From contig NZ_LAIJ01000009.1 in NCBI RefSeq assembly GCF_001449115.1, positions 1,742,114 to 1,806,113 on the forward strand: DNA of 64,000 nucleotides, written 5' to 3'. The stretch's first letter is position 1, and each line of letters opens with the position of its first letter. The position numbers were made by a program, and so were the translations under genes. Shown here one piece after another: positions 32,677 to 41,473 of the stretch. The notes beneath the pieces were generated by a model, which worked only from the letters and a program-made list of their open reading frames with translations, was not told the DNA's origin and did not search any database. The stretch is from Occallatibacter gabretensis. GTDB taxonomy: Bacteria; Acidobacteriota; Terriglobia; Terriglobales; Acidobacteriaceae.

Positions 32677-33828
32677 TTAGTCCGGATACGACTCGCCGGT
32701 GCGGACGATGCGGATCTGATGATCCGTGAAGACGCCGTGGCCGCCGGGCAGCGTGACTTTGGGCATGTGGCACGTGACGCATTTTGTCTTGCTTACCGGG
32801 CAGGTCTTTGGCGCTGCAGCAAGGGCTGTTTCTTTTACTTCACCAGCCGCCGCATGTGACCCACCTGTCGCGTGGCAGGCCAGGCATTTCGCATCATAGA
32901 ACTCGACACTGGTGCTCTCAGGCTGGTGCGGATCATGGCAGGCGACGCAGCTGATTCTGCGATCCGTTCCAAGAAAGCATCTGCTGTTTGCCAGCCTGTA
33001 GGGCTGGAAGCGCACATCCGCTTCCCCATGCCAGTGGTTGCGCACGACCGTATCCCATGTGCGATGGCATTGCCCACAAAATTCTGAAGTTTCCTCGGCG
33101 TTCATGGTCTTCAATGATCTTGGGCGGCTGGCAAAGTTACCGTGCAGCGCATCCTGCATGTGTTGATCGGAGCCCTGATGGCAGCGTTCGCATCCCAGAC
33201 CGAGGCTGAGCCGGTCAAGAGTCAGTTTTTCGCCTTCAGTGGCATGTGTGGCGTGGCAATTGAAGCACTGCAATAGCTCCCATTGCGAAACCTTGCGGCC
33301 AATAGCGTCAGGGACGCTCTGCGGCTGGAGATTTTCATCGCCGGGCGTAGCGGCCAGGGCCTGTTCCCGGTGGAAGTAGCTCACCGCGCTCTCGTAGAAG
33401 GTTCCGTCTTTCTCAAGTACCCAGGTCTGGGAGTGCTGGCCGAAGATCCAGCGAACAGGCAATGTAAGAGAGTCTTTACCGTCTGAAACGGTGTAGGTGC
33501 TCTCGGCGCCTTTGGTTTCGATGGCATAGGAGTAAGGGCCCACCTGCGCATGAAGGCTTGGATGGGATTTCAGAACCGGATCAGAGCCCTCTGGCTCAAG
33601 TGCATGCTGCATGCCAGCGTGTGAATAGGATGAAACCACTTCCGCATGGCATTGAGCGCAGCCCGCGGCCGGAGTCGTTGCATTTGTGGAACTGGATGTA
33701 CGCGAACCCGCCATTGCCGTTCCGCTCCAGCGCATGCCGCTCAGCAGCAGGAGCAATGCTGCGATAGCCGCAGTCGCGAGCAATATGCGCAGGCTACTTT
33801 TCCAGGCGGAGGCAAGCCATGCGCTCAC
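32677..33828 (-). CDS. Seven-heme membrane-anchored c-type cytochrome (c554-like)
   Basis: 383-residue electron-transfer protein with seven CXXCH heme sites: CAQCH, CFNCH, CERCH, CGQCH, CVACH, CLACH and CVTCH. An N-terminal membrane segment (SLRILLATAAIAALLLLLSG) anchors it with the hemes outside. The C-terminal MPKVTLPGGHGVFTDHQIRI is typical of cytochrome c554/NrfB-like multiheme proteins. The frame is open to an ATG at 33891, but GTG 33828 is preferred because GGGAGG lies nine bases upstream, inside the preceding TPR gene; this gives a 35-nt overlap and translational coupling. Electron donor and acceptor are unknown; no oxidoreductase is adjacent. It may equally be an accessory scaffold. 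Confidence 0.87.
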   Translation of the reverse strand: MSAWLASAWKSSLRILLATAAIAALLLLLSGMRWSGTAMAGSRTSSSTNATTPAAGCAQCHAEVVSSYSHAGMQHALEPEGSDPVLKSHPSLHAQVGPYSYAIETKGAESTYTVSDGKDSLTLPVRWIFGQHSQTWVLEKDGTFYESAVSYFHREQALAATPGDENLQPQSVPDAIGRKVSQWELLQCFNCHATHATEGEKLTLDRLSLGLGCERCHQGSDQHMQDALHGNFASRPRSLKTMNAEETSEFCGQCHRTWDTVVRNHWHGEADVRFQPYRLANSRCFLGTDRRISCVACHDPHQPESTSVEFYDAKCLACHATGGSHAAAGEVKETALAAAPKTCPVSKTKCVTCHMPKVTLPGGHGVFTDHQIRIVRTGESYPD

Positions 33829-34978
33829 GATACTCGTCCTCCCTTCGTCCGGTGCGGGAGTAGAGTGCGGCCATCGCCATATGCGCTTCAAGGTTGTTAG
33901 AGTCGCGCGACAGCACCTGGTTCAACAGCCCCTCGGCGCGCTTGTCATCGCTTGGTCCAGTTCCGGTTTCAATCAGGCATCTGCCCAGCGCAATCTGGGC
34001 CATCTCCAGATCCGGCTTCTGCTCCATGGCTTTCTCTGCTTCTGGCCTGGCCTCGGCAAAGCGTCCGGCAATCATCAATGTGAAGGCCAGCACGGCGCGC
34101 GCATAGCCGTTGTCCGGCATGGCTGCTACTTCATTGCGGATGGCGTCGATAGCGAGATTGGAGCGGTCGCGATAGAGCAGCGTTGCGTAGAAGAGATAGA
34201 GCTGGGGCGAAGAGGGATATTGCGTAAACAGGGTATTGAACAATCTTCCGGCCCCTTCATTGTCGCCGGAGAGAAAGGTGTAAGTTGCCCTGCCAACATC
34301 TTCCAGCATGGGCCGTTGTTGCGCAGGCACCTCGCTCATCAGTATTGCCGTTCTGGTTCCAACCAGCCCCAGGCCCGCCAGGAGATCTGGATTTTCGATG
34401 TGGCGATCGGCAAAAAACTGGTACTGCTTCATCGCGTCATCAAAGCGTCCGGCGCGCGTAAGCAGTTGAGCATAGTGGAAGCGAATGATCTGCTCGTTGT
34501 GCGGATCGTTGGCAGCGCCATGCAAGACAGCCTGCTCTAGATCACGCAGCGCGTCGTCATAAGCGCTGGATTCAAACTCGCTCAATCCCCGCAAAGCCAT
34601 GACTGGCGGCACGCCGGGCTGAAGCTTGAGAAAGCTGGTGAAGGCCGCAGTCGCATTTGCAAATTGATCGGATTCGTAATTGAGTAACCCGAGATAAAAC
34701 CAGCCCTCTGCCCAATCCGCTTTCTGCTGCACGGCCTGATGATAAAGACTGATCGCAGCGGGCAGATTTCCGGAGTTGCGAGCAGCGGTAGCGCGCTGCG
34801 GCAGATCATCTACCGATGCAGCGCCCTGCGCGCTCAGGCGCAGCGGACTGATGAAGATCAGCGTGCAGAACAAAGAGAGCGCAAAAAGTCTGACGCAAAG
34901 ATGGAATGACCGTGAACCGCCCTTGGAGCGAATGGATACACTAATGGCGTGAAGGGCAATGGGGGATTCGTCAGTCAT
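33794..34978 (-). CDS. Exported TPR repeat protein
   Basis: 394-residue protein with an N-terminal signal or anchor segment (LCVRLFALSLFCTLIFI, about residues 27-43) followed by tetratricopeptide repeats from about residue 60 to the end (e.g. GNLPAAISLYHQAVQQKADWAEGW, quoted in part, and AGRFDDAMKQYQ, AGRFAEARPEAEKAM). TPR proteins serve as docking surfaces. Its 3' end overlaps the seven-heme cytochrome gene, and TPR-multiheme pairs or fusions are known in Acidobacteria and Planctomycetes, so a joint periplasmic complex is likely. ATG 34978 is preferred over an upstream in-frame ATG at 35077. Confidence 0.85.
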   Translation of the reverse strand: MTDESPIALHAISVSIRSKGGSRSFHLCVRLFALSLFCTLIFISPLRLSAQGAASVDDLPQRATAARNSGNLPAAISLYHQAVQQKADWAEGWFYLGLLNYESDQFANATAAFTSFLKLQPGVPPVMALRGLSEFESSAYDDALRDLEQAVLHGAANDPHNEQIIRFHYAQLLTRAGRFDDAMKQYQFFADRHIENPDLLAGLGLVGTRTAILMSEVPAQQRPMLEDVGRATYTFLSGDNEGAGRLFNTLFTQYPSSPQLYLFYATLLYRDRSNLAIDAIRNEVAAMPDNGYARAVLAFTLMIAGRFAEARPEAEKAMEQKPDLEMAQIALGRCLIETGTGPSDDKRAEGLLNQVLSRDSNNLEAHMAMAALYSRTGRREDEYRERMACLRLEK

Positions 34979-35389
34979 GTTCGTCCGTACTCGAAGATCT
35001 GCGAACAGGCGAGTCTTTTTTATAGAGACGAAACATCCCTGAGAACGGTTGCATATCGATGCCACAATACGATTCAATAAGCGTAAACTGCGAAATCTCC
35101 AGTAATAGTGCGGCTTTCGTAAAACCTATAAGCATTCGCTTCGTCTAATAAAATTACCCTCGTGCAATACTTAGAGTTAAGACGAAGTTTCAGAAGATGA
35201 ACGAGGCGATCTCTTCTTTGAATCTTGAAAAGAGGAATCAGAAGCTCTTACATATCTTTGCTTTTTCGAATTTGATACGCCCAGGCACTGACCAATCTTG
35301 ACGTAGCTCTGCTCTAATAGCGGGTTTGGGTTTAGAACCCATGCGAGACCATCTTTCAGAATCGTGTTTCAGGATTGGAGCAGGTTTAT
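34979..35389. other. AT-rich divergent spacer
   Basis: 411 bases between the divergent TPR/cytochrome unit and the arginase gene. Noticeably more AT-rich than its surroundings in 35080-35290, so it likely holds both promoters. A 34-codon frame at 35197 and a GGGTTT/GAACCC pair near 35325-35340 are seen but not supported as features. Confidence 0.45.
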
Positions 35390-36370
35390 ATGTCCGGCAG
35401 CGGTGAAAACATCTTAAAGACTCCAACATTTGCTTATGGCAGCCCGCAGGCCGCGCCTGTCCGCAAGATTCGCGTGCTTGGCGTTCCGTTAGATATGGGC
35501 GCCAGCCGCCGCGGAGTGGATATGGGGCCATCCGCCATGCGTGTGGCGGGTCTTGAGGCACGGCTTGAAGCACTTGGACATCAGGTTACGGATGGCGGCA
35601 ACATTCGTGTGGAGATTGCTGAGACGCAGGCGCTGGGCAGCAAGAGCGCGCGATATCTGAAGCAGATTGCGGAGACCTGCGAGCGCACGGCGGAAGCTGT
35701 GGTGAAGGCACTGGAGGACGGTGTGACTCCGCTTGTGCTGGGAGGAGACCACTCGCTTGCAGCGGGCTCCGTATCAGGCGTTGCGGAGTTCTATCGCAGG
35801 CAGAAGCAGAAGATCGGCGTGATCTGGATCGATGCGCACTCAGACATCAACACGCCTGAGTCTTCGCCGTCCGGCAATGTTCACGGCATGCCGCTGGCTG
35901 CGCTGCTTGGGTTAGGGCCGGAGCGGTTGGCGAATCTTTTTGGATACAGTCCCAAGATTGCTCCGCAGAATACAGTCCTTATTGGCGTGCGCGACATTGA
36001 CGCGGCGGAACGGGAAAACCTTCTCCGCGCGGGTGTAACGGAGATTTATACGATGCGCGACATTGACGAGCGCGGCATGCGCGTTGTGATGGAAAAGGCT
36101 TTGCGCGCGGCAAGCAAGGGAACGGCGGGGTATCACGTGTCGCTCGACATGGACTGGATTGATCCGGAAGATGCGCCGGGTGTGGGCACGCCGGTGCGCG
36201 GCGGCGCTACCTATCGCGAGGCGCACCTTGCGATGGAGATCGTCGCCGACGACGGCAAGATGCTCAGCATGGAAATCGTTGAGGTGAATCCGGTGATTGA
36301 TGAACATAACCGTACCGCAGACCTCGCGGTGGAACTGGCTTGCTCGGCGTTTGGGAAGAAGATACTGTGA
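35390..36370 (+). CDS. rocF: Arginase
   Basis: 326-residue Mn-dependent ureohydrolase turning arginine into ornithine and urea. Metal ligands are visible in GGDHS (H121), IDAHSDIN (D148, H150, D152) and the later SLDMDWIDPEDAPGVGTPV; the GGATYREAH stretch is also typical of arginases rather than agmatinases. ATG 35390 follows GGAGCAGG; a TTG at 35375 is less likely. Stands alone, no arginine-catabolic partner beside it. Confidence 0.93.
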   Translation: MSGSGENILKTPTFAYGSPQAAPVRKIRVLGVPLDMGASRRGVDMGPSAMRVAGLEARLEALGHQVTDGGNIRVEIAETQALGSKSARYLKQIAETCERTAEAVVKALEDGVTPLVLGGDHSLAAGSVSGVAEFYRRQKQKIGVIWIDAHSDINTPESSPSGNVHGMPLAALLGLGPERLANLFGYSPKIAPQNTVLIGVRDIDAAERENLLRAGVTEIYTMRDIDERGMRVVMEKALRAASKGTAGYHVSLDMDWIDPEDAPGVGTPVRGGATYREAHLAMEIVADDGKMLSMEIVEVNPVIDEHNRTADLAVELACSAFGKKIL

Positions 36371-36385
36371 GCAGCTGATCCGAAT

Positions 36386-36832
36386 TCACTGCACGATGGC
36401 AATCAGTACCAGAACCATTGCTGTGATTAACGCCAAGATGCGAAAACGGTGCAGGCTATCCCATTTATGATGTTCGCTCCGGGCACTATCGGATGACGAA
36501 GAAGCTTCTGTCCGCGCGAGCCGGTTGTTGATGGGCACCAGAAAAAGCAGGGTGAGAATGATCACCAGCACCCATAAGCCGCTGGCAATGGCGAGCAGGA
36601 ATATATTGTGCTGATGCCAGCGGAAGAATGTCTCGACCAGTAGAAGCAAAAGTCCGAGCGCATACCAAAATGGCATCACGAAGCCAAGCTTCTTTGCGAA
36701 CAGCCGGATCGTCTGCATTTGAGCGCCGCTCTCAAGCTTCCACAGCACAGGATTGATAAACGCAGAGACGGCAAATTCCACGCCGACCATCAGGCCAATG
36801 CAAACGATCGTTGTGACGTCCAGGATCAACAT
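36386..36832 (-). CDS. DUF1772-like small membrane protein
   Basis: 148-residue protein with four hydrophobic segments (about residues 5-25, 50-67, 74-97, 130-147). The early VGVEFAVSAFINPVLWKL and the middle ...VPINNRLA resemble the DUF1772 (anthrone oxygenase-like) family of bacterial membrane proteins; biochemical role in bacteria is unknown. GAGGAAAC precedes the ATG. Convergent with arginase, with only 15 nt between stops. Confidence 0.7.
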   Translation of the reverse strand: MLILDVTTIVCIGLMVGVEFAVSAFINPVLWKLESGAQMQTIRLFAKKLGFVMPFWYALGLLLLLVETFFRWHQHNIFLLAIASGLWVLVIILTLLFLVPINNRLARTEASSSSDSARSEHHKWDSLHRFRILALITAMVLVLIAIVQ

Positions 36833-37014
36833 CCGCCTGTTTCCTCTAAAGAGTCAGATGCGGGGACAAAAAGACTGCCGCAAATAAATTTGCCGGCGAA
36901 ATGTGTGTTTGTCAGGTACATGCTTGTTTGCTGTTGCCTTGTGAGCGACGATTCCCGCTCTAAACTGAAAGCTGCCGCCGGCAATGTGCGGCATAAAGGA
37001 AGTTGCTAGAGCGA

Positions 37015-38172
37015 ATGGCGAAGAAACTGCGGGTTGGAGTGGTGTTTGGCGGGCGGAGCGGGGAGCATGAGGTTTCGCTGCTCTCGGCGGCGTCGATTTT
37101 GAAGGCGATTGACCGCAAGAAGTTTGACGTGGTGCCGATTGGCATTACCAAAGAGGGCCGCTGGTTGACGGCGGGCGAGGCGGACAATCTGCTCGCGGGG
37201 AACGGTGAAACGGCGAAGCAGTTGCGTGCTGGTGATCCTCATGCTACGCCGGGGGCGAAGATGCTGAACCAGGGAGTTCCGACGCTGCTGTCTCCGGAGC
37301 CAGCTGCACTGGCTGCAACGGACACGAAGAACCAGTTGCTGGATGTGATTTTCCCTGTGCTGCATGGGACCTTTGGCGAGGATGGCACGATCCAGGGGCT
37401 GTTTGAGTTGGCCGGGATAGCGTATGTCGGTTCAGGCGTCCTGGGCTCGTCAGCAGGCATGGACAAGGATGTGATGAAGAAGCTCTTTGCCCAGGCCCGG
37501 CTGCCGATTGTGAAGCATGTGACGCTTCTGCGGCATGAGTGGGAGACAGCGCCACGCAAGGCGGTCCAGAAGATCGAGGCAGCGCTGAAGTATCCCGTCT
37601 TCGTGAAGCCAGCGAACCTGGGTTCGAGCGTAGGCATCAGCAAGGCGCATGACCGCAAAGAGCTTGGGCCGGCGCTGGACGAGGCGGCGAAGTATGACCG
37701 CAAGCTGGTGATTGAGCAGGGCGTAGGCGGCAAGGGCGGCGTGAAGGCGCGCGAACTCGAAGTAGCCGTGCTGGGCAACGATGATCCGAAGGCGAGCGTG
37801 GTGGGCGAGATCATTCCCGGCAAGGAGTTTTACGACTACGAGGCGAAGTATCTCTCGGAGGGGTCGGTGCCGGTGATTCCGGCAAAGCTGACCGCGGCGG
37901 AGACAAAGCAGATACGCGCGATGGCGGTGGAAGCGTTCCGCGCGTGCGATTTAGCCGGCCTCGCGCGCGTGGACTTTCTGATGGAGCCCGATGGAAAGCG
38001 GCGAATTTACCTTAACGAGGTGAATACGCTCCCTGGGTTTACGCAGATCAGTATGTACCCCAAGCTGTGGGAAGCGACAGGCGTGAAGTATCGCGACCTG
38101 ATTACGCGACTGATTGAGCTGGCGGTGGAGAGGCAGAAGGAGAAGGAGAGGAATTCGTATTCGAGGGAATAA
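37015..38172 (+). CDS. ddl: D-alanine--D-alanine ligase
   Basis: 385-residue ATP-grasp ligase making D-Ala-D-Ala for peptidoglycan. N-terminal VVFGGRSGEHEVSLLSA, catalytic-loop YVGSGVLGSSAGMDKD, ATP-grasp part KPANLGSSVGISKA and metal-binding end YLNEVNTLPGFTQISMYPKLW. The region ELEVAVLGNDDPKAS is typical of the longer DdlA form. ATG 37015 with AAGGAAG 12 nt upstream is preferred to a TTG at 37003. Not in a mur cluster; monocistronic. Confidence 0.96.
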   Translation: MAKKLRVGVVFGGRSGEHEVSLLSAASILKAIDRKKFDVVPIGITKEGRWLTAGEADNLLAGNGETAKQLRAGDPHATPGAKMLNQGVPTLLSPEPAALAATDTKNQLLDVIFPVLHGTFGEDGTIQGLFELAGIAYVGSGVLGSSAGMDKDVMKKLFAQARLPIVKHVTLLRHEWETAPRKAVQKIEAALKYPVFVKPANLGSSVGISKAHDRKELGPALDEAAKYDRKLVIEQGVGGKGGVKARELEVAVLGNDDPKASVVGEIIPGKEFYDYEAKYLSEGSVPVIPAKLTAAETKQIRAMAVEAFRACDLAGLARVDFLMEPDGKRRIYLNEVNTLPGFTQISMYPKLWEATGVKYRDLITRLIELAVERQKEKERNSYSRE

Positions 38173-38269
38173 GGACGACCACCCAGCGAGTAAAGATCGC
38201 AGGGGACCCCGGATTGACGAAGGATGAGGGAACAGATGACGCGCCGCCGGTGTCTAAACTGGAAGCGGG

Positions 38270-38315
38270 AATGCTTTTAGTCCCCTAGGCCCGATAGTCC
38301 CTTAGTCTCTGCTTT
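38270..38315. repeat. TAGTCCC word cluster
   Basis: TTTTAGTCCCCTAGGCCCGATAG (split here as TTTTAGTCCCC and TAGGCCCGATAG) continues with TCCCTTAGTCTCTG. Same AGGGACT family, in reverse orientation, as after tuf. Confidence 0.35.
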
Positions 38316-38330
38316 TGATAGGAGCTCTTC

Positions 38331-38843
38331 ATGACCCTGCTCGATGCGCCGAAGTACGATGAGGCGAAGGCGCGGCGGAATCAAACGATTCTCTGGTCCG
38401 GCGTGGTGTCGTTTTTTCTGCTGGTGATTGTGTATTGGTTAGTTGCGGCGCGTCCGGTGGATTGGCCCTGGAACTGGCAGAATCATCTCTTTGGGCGATC
38501 ATCGGCCAATCGCTTTCTTGAAGCTGTCGAGAAGAACGATCTGGAAACCGCGTACGGCGTCTGGACGCACGACAAAAATTGGAAGCAGCATCTGGACAAG
38601 CACACGACCTACCCGTTTCCACGCTTTCAGGACGACTGGAGCCAGACGAGCCCGGACAATGAATACGGCGTGATTCAGTCGCACAGAATTGCAGCGGCTC
38701 GGATGTATGGGAATCAACTGCTGATGGCGATTCTGATCAATGGACGCAAAAGCAAGGCGCTGAGCCTGGACTGGGACCCGCATGATGGCACACTCAGTTT
38801 TGCGCCGCCGGATATAGAGATCAATCCGGAATCGTATAAGTAA
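38331..38843 (+). CDS. Hypothetical single-span membrane protein
   Basis: 170-residue protein: cytoplasmic basic start (residues 1-19), one membrane helix (about 20-41, ILWSGVVSFFLLVIVYWLVA), then an extracytoplasmic domain with FGRSSANRFLEAVEKNDLETAYGVW, an NTF2/DUF4878-like beginning in which a small helical hairpin leads a cone-shaped domain. Function not recognised; I believe such proteins are common in Acidobacteriaceae. AGGAG seven bases before the ATG is a good ribosome-binding site. Confidence 0.75.
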   Translation: MTLLDAPKYDEAKARRNQTILWSGVVSFFLLVIVYWLVAARPVDWPWNWQNHLFGRSSANRFLEAVEKNDLETAYGVWTHDKNWKQHLDKHTTYPFPRFQDDWSQTSPDNEYGVIQSHRIAAARMYGNQLLMAILINGRKSKALSLDWDPHDGTLSFAPPDIEINPESYK

Positions 38844-38844
38844 A

Positions 38845-38949
38845 ACAGGGACAAGGGACTGAGGGAAAAGGGACAAGGGTTATAAAAAAGCAAAGACTAT
38901 AAGTATCCCACCCTGGCACAAAATATGCGCCAGGAACGGGAGACTCTGG
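38845..38949. repeat. GGGACAAGGGACT words and second CCCACCCTGGC copy
   Basis: AGGGACAAGGGACTGAGGG and AGGGACAAGGG (38845-38879) belong to the AGGGACT family. GTATCCCACCCTGGC (38903-38917) matches the element after rpoB exactly for 15 bases; its right arm here is degenerate (GCGCCAGGAACGGG). Lies between two convergent genes. Confidence 0.5.
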
Positions 38950-39891
38950 TTACTTCAGCTCAGACAAAGTCTTTTCCAGGCTTGCGGCATCTTCCACATT
39001 GAGCGCTTTCTGATCCGGCGCTATCTGTTTCATCAAGCCGGTGAGGACCTTGCCGGGGCCTGCTTCCACAAATGTATTTGCGCCGGCGGCGACAAGAGCA
39101 CTGACGCAATCCACCCACCTTACTGCTCCAGTCACCTGCTGAATGAGGGCGTTACGGGCTTCTTCGGCCGTGGTGACGAGCTTGCCTGTCACATTCGAGG
39201 CAACAGGGATTGCCGGATTTGAGAGCGCGATGCCACCAAGCACGCGGGCGACTTCTTCCTGTGCGGGCTGCATAAGTACGCAGTGGAAGGGCGCGCTGAC
39301 AGGGAGCATCACGGCGCGGCGTGCGCCTTTGGCTTTGGCAATCTCGGAGGCTTTTTCGACAGCGGCCTTTGCGCCGGAGATCACGGTCTGCGATGGCGAA
39401 TTGAGATTGGCGGCGGCGACAGGTTCGCCGGTTTCGGCGGCTGCTTCGACGCAGGCTTCCGCTACCAGAGCGGGATCCAGCATAAGGATAGCTGCCATGG
39501 CGCCAACGCCTGCCGGGACGGCCTGCTGCATGGCGCGGCCGCGGGCCTTGACGGCGCGAACAGCATCAGCAAAGGACAACGTGCCGGCGGCAATGTGCGC
39601 GGACCATTCTCCGAGTGAGTGCCCGGCGGCGAGAGCGGGCTGAATGCCATGCTGAATCAGGACGCGCCAGGCTGCCACGGAGACAGTAAGTATTGCAGGC
39701 TGCGTGTTTTCCGTCAGGCGAAGGTCTTCTTCCGGGCCCTCAAAACAGACTTTGGAAATAGCGAAGCCAAGGGCTTCGTCTGCCTCAGCAAATGTGGCGG
39801 CGGCAACCGGAAAGCGGTCTGCCAGTTCGCGGCCCATACCTACGGTTTGTGAGCCCTGTCCGGGGAAGAGAAAAGCTATTTTCGTGTTCAT
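38950..39891 (-). CDS. fabD: Malonyl-CoA:ACP transacylase
   Basis: 313-residue FabD loading malonyl groups onto acyl carrier protein for fatty-acid synthesis. GQGSQ at residues 11-15, nucleophile S92 in GHSLGEWSAH, catalytic His in SAPFHC, and GPGKVLTGL near the C-terminus. Length normal. In most genomes it follows plsX-fabH; here it is 34 kb away with no other fab gene next to it. Confidence 0.96.
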   Translation of the reverse strand: MNTKIAFLFPGQGSQTVGMGRELADRFPVAAATFAEADEALGFAISKVCFEGPEEDLRLTENTQPAILTVSVAAWRVLIQHGIQPALAAGHSLGEWSAHIAAGTLSFADAVRAVKARGRAMQQAVPAGVGAMAAILMLDPALVAEACVEAAAETGEPVAAANLNSPSQTVISGAKAAVEKASEIAKAKGARRAVMLPVSAPFHCVLMQPAQEEVARVLGGIALSNPAIPVASNVTGKLVTTAEEARNALIQQVTGAVRWVDCVSALVAAGANTFVEAGPGKVLTGLMKQIAPDQKALNVEDAASLEKTLSELK

Positions 39892-40008
39892 AGCATCTTA
39901 ATAGATTGTATTTGCTACAACCGGCCCCGGGGCGAACGGGCTTGTTTAGATGTAGAACTCCTAATTCAATTACGAGACACGGGTTATATCCAGAAGGAAG
40001 ACAAAAAA

Positions 40009-40791
40009 TTGAACGTTAAGTACTTATTTTCCATGAGATTTTCTTTCGGCGTGGGCCGTTTATTGCAGACTGCTCTTTGCGCGACTCCCCTTGTGGCGGC
40101 ATCCGGAGTTTCGGGTCAGCTTCCGGATGCTCCTGCGCCTGTTCGGCAACAGGAAATGGTGGAGCGGACGCATGGAGGGGGTGGTGGCGACACAGATCAC
40201 AAGCCGCTCTTCAGTGTCATACCGGATCTTGGCACGGCGTCCATCGATGATCAGTTGCCGCCACAGACGGCCTCAGAAAAGTTCATGGTTCCCACGCGGA
40301 ACACGCTGAGCGTATTGGCCATAGTAAAGCCGGCAGTTGCCGGAGGCTTCAAAGAGGTAACAAACAGGGATCCGCAGCTTGGGCATACTGCCGATGACTT
40401 TGGCCGGTACTACTGGCGCACGGCGGTGGATGAGGTATCGGAGAATTACCTGGTGGAGGGCGTGTTTCCGGTACTGATGCATCAGGACTCGCGGTATTAC
40501 GCAATGCGAGAGGGAAAGTTCTGGCATCGCACAGGATATGCGCTGAGCCGCGCCTTTGTAATACGGAGTGATTCGGGCAGGGAAGTCTTCAATAGCTCTG
40601 AGATGATGGGTGCGGCATCGGCGGCGGGGCTGGCGAATCTGTACTATCCGAGCCAGCAGACCGGACCTGGTGTTACGGCCGAGCGATTTGGTCTGAATAT
40701 CGGCTTTGATGCGCTGACGTATGCGGCCAAGGAGTTCTGGCCGGATGTGAACCGGAAGCTATTCAAGGGAAAGCTGCAACTGGCGAGATAG
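40009..40791 (+). CDS. Hypothetical exported protein (acidobacterial type)
   Basis: 260-residue exported protein of unknown function. After a signal peptide (residues about 1-37) the mature part begins QLPDAPAP, a start seen in many Acidobacteria exported proteins. The body contains DDFGRYYWRTAVDEVSENY, VFPVLMHQDSRYYAMREG and ends with a basic stretch; aromatic-rich pattern might be an outer-membrane protein. The likely start is TTG 40009, with AGAAGGAAG eight bases upstream; an ATG at 40033 is the alternative. Confidence 0.75.
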   Translation: MNVKYLFSMRFSFGVGRLLQTALCATPLVAASGVSGQLPDAPAPVRQQEMVERTHGGGGGDTDHKPLFSVIPDLGTASIDDQLPPQTASEKFMVPTRNTLSVLAIVKPAVAGGFKEVTNRDPQLGHTADDFGRYYWRTAVDEVSENYLVEGVFPVLMHQDSRYYAMREGKFWHRTGYALSRAFVIRSDSGREVFNSSEMMGAASAAGLANLYYPSQQTGPGVTAERFGLNIGFDALTYAAKEFWPDVNRKLFKGKLQLAR

Positions 40792-40923
40792 AGACTTGGG
40801 AACCTTCAGCAACACTCAGGGCAGAGACAAGTGCGGCCGGATATGAGCCGCGGAGATCACAGCTACTCTGGCCGGCTCGCGCTAGACTGATTCAGCGTTG
40901 CTATCGGCAATCTGAATTGCGCC

Positions 40924-41451
40924 ATGCAAAATGAGCTGGCTCGCCATATCGCTTTCGTTTTACGCTGTTCGGCTGCGGCTACCGGCTCATATATGCTGGC
41001 GCAGGCAGTGGGCCTGCCGCATCCTGTATGGGCGGCAATGTCTGGCGTGATCGTCAGCCAGGAAAATCTCACTCAGACGCATAACGCGACTGTGGGCCGG
41101 CTCTCTGGGACTGTGATTGGAATAGTGATCGCGGTTGCGGTGGGTCGTCTTCTTGTTCCGCTTCATGCCGGAGTGGCCGTGCAGATGGCGGTTGCCGTTG
41201 CGCTGGCGGCTGTGGTGGCGCGCCGCTATCCACTTGTAAGAGTGTGCATGTGGACCTGCCCGATCGTGTTTCTTTCGGACCAGGCGATGCCGCTGCTGAT
41301 GGTGGGTTTTTATCGGGGTGCGGAGGTGCTGCTGGGCGGGCTGATCGGCGCGGCGCTGCACTGGATTTCGGAGAGAATCATCGCTATCATGGCGCCCGCA
41401 CCGCTGATAGCGCCGGAGAAGCCGCCTGTGGCTATGAACCTGGAAGATTGA
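40924..41451 (+). CDS. FUSC/aromatic-acid-exporter-like membrane protein
   Basis: 175-residue protein with about five hydrophobic segments. The start (ARHIAFVLRCSAAATGSYMLA), WAAMSGVIVSQENLTQT and the GRLSGTVIGIVIAV repeat are typical of the FUSC/ArAE fold, half of a fusaric-acid or aromatic-acid exporter; the cytoplasmic domain of full-length exporters is absent. Substrate unknown. No evident Shine-Dalgarno sequence before ATG 40924. Convergent with the rhomboid-like gene, 22 nt apart. Confidence 0.7.
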   Translation: MQNELARHIAFVLRCSAAATGSYMLAQAVGLPHPVWAAMSGVIVSQENLTQTHNATVGRLSGTVIGIVIAVAVGRLLVPLHAGVAVQMAVAVALAAVVARRYPLVRVCMWTCPIVFLSDQAMPLLMVGFYRGAEVLLGGLIGAALHWISERIIAIMAPAPLIAPEKPPVAMNLED

Positions 41452-41473
41452 GGCGCACAGGGCGCGGGCCGGC

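Noticed and set aside
35197..35301. 34-codon frame in the divergent spacer before arginase
   Set aside because: Weak start context, no hydrophobic or family signature.
40792..40923. Possible regulator site between the exported-protein gene and the FUSC-like gene
   Set aside because: No palindrome or promoter boxes stand out.
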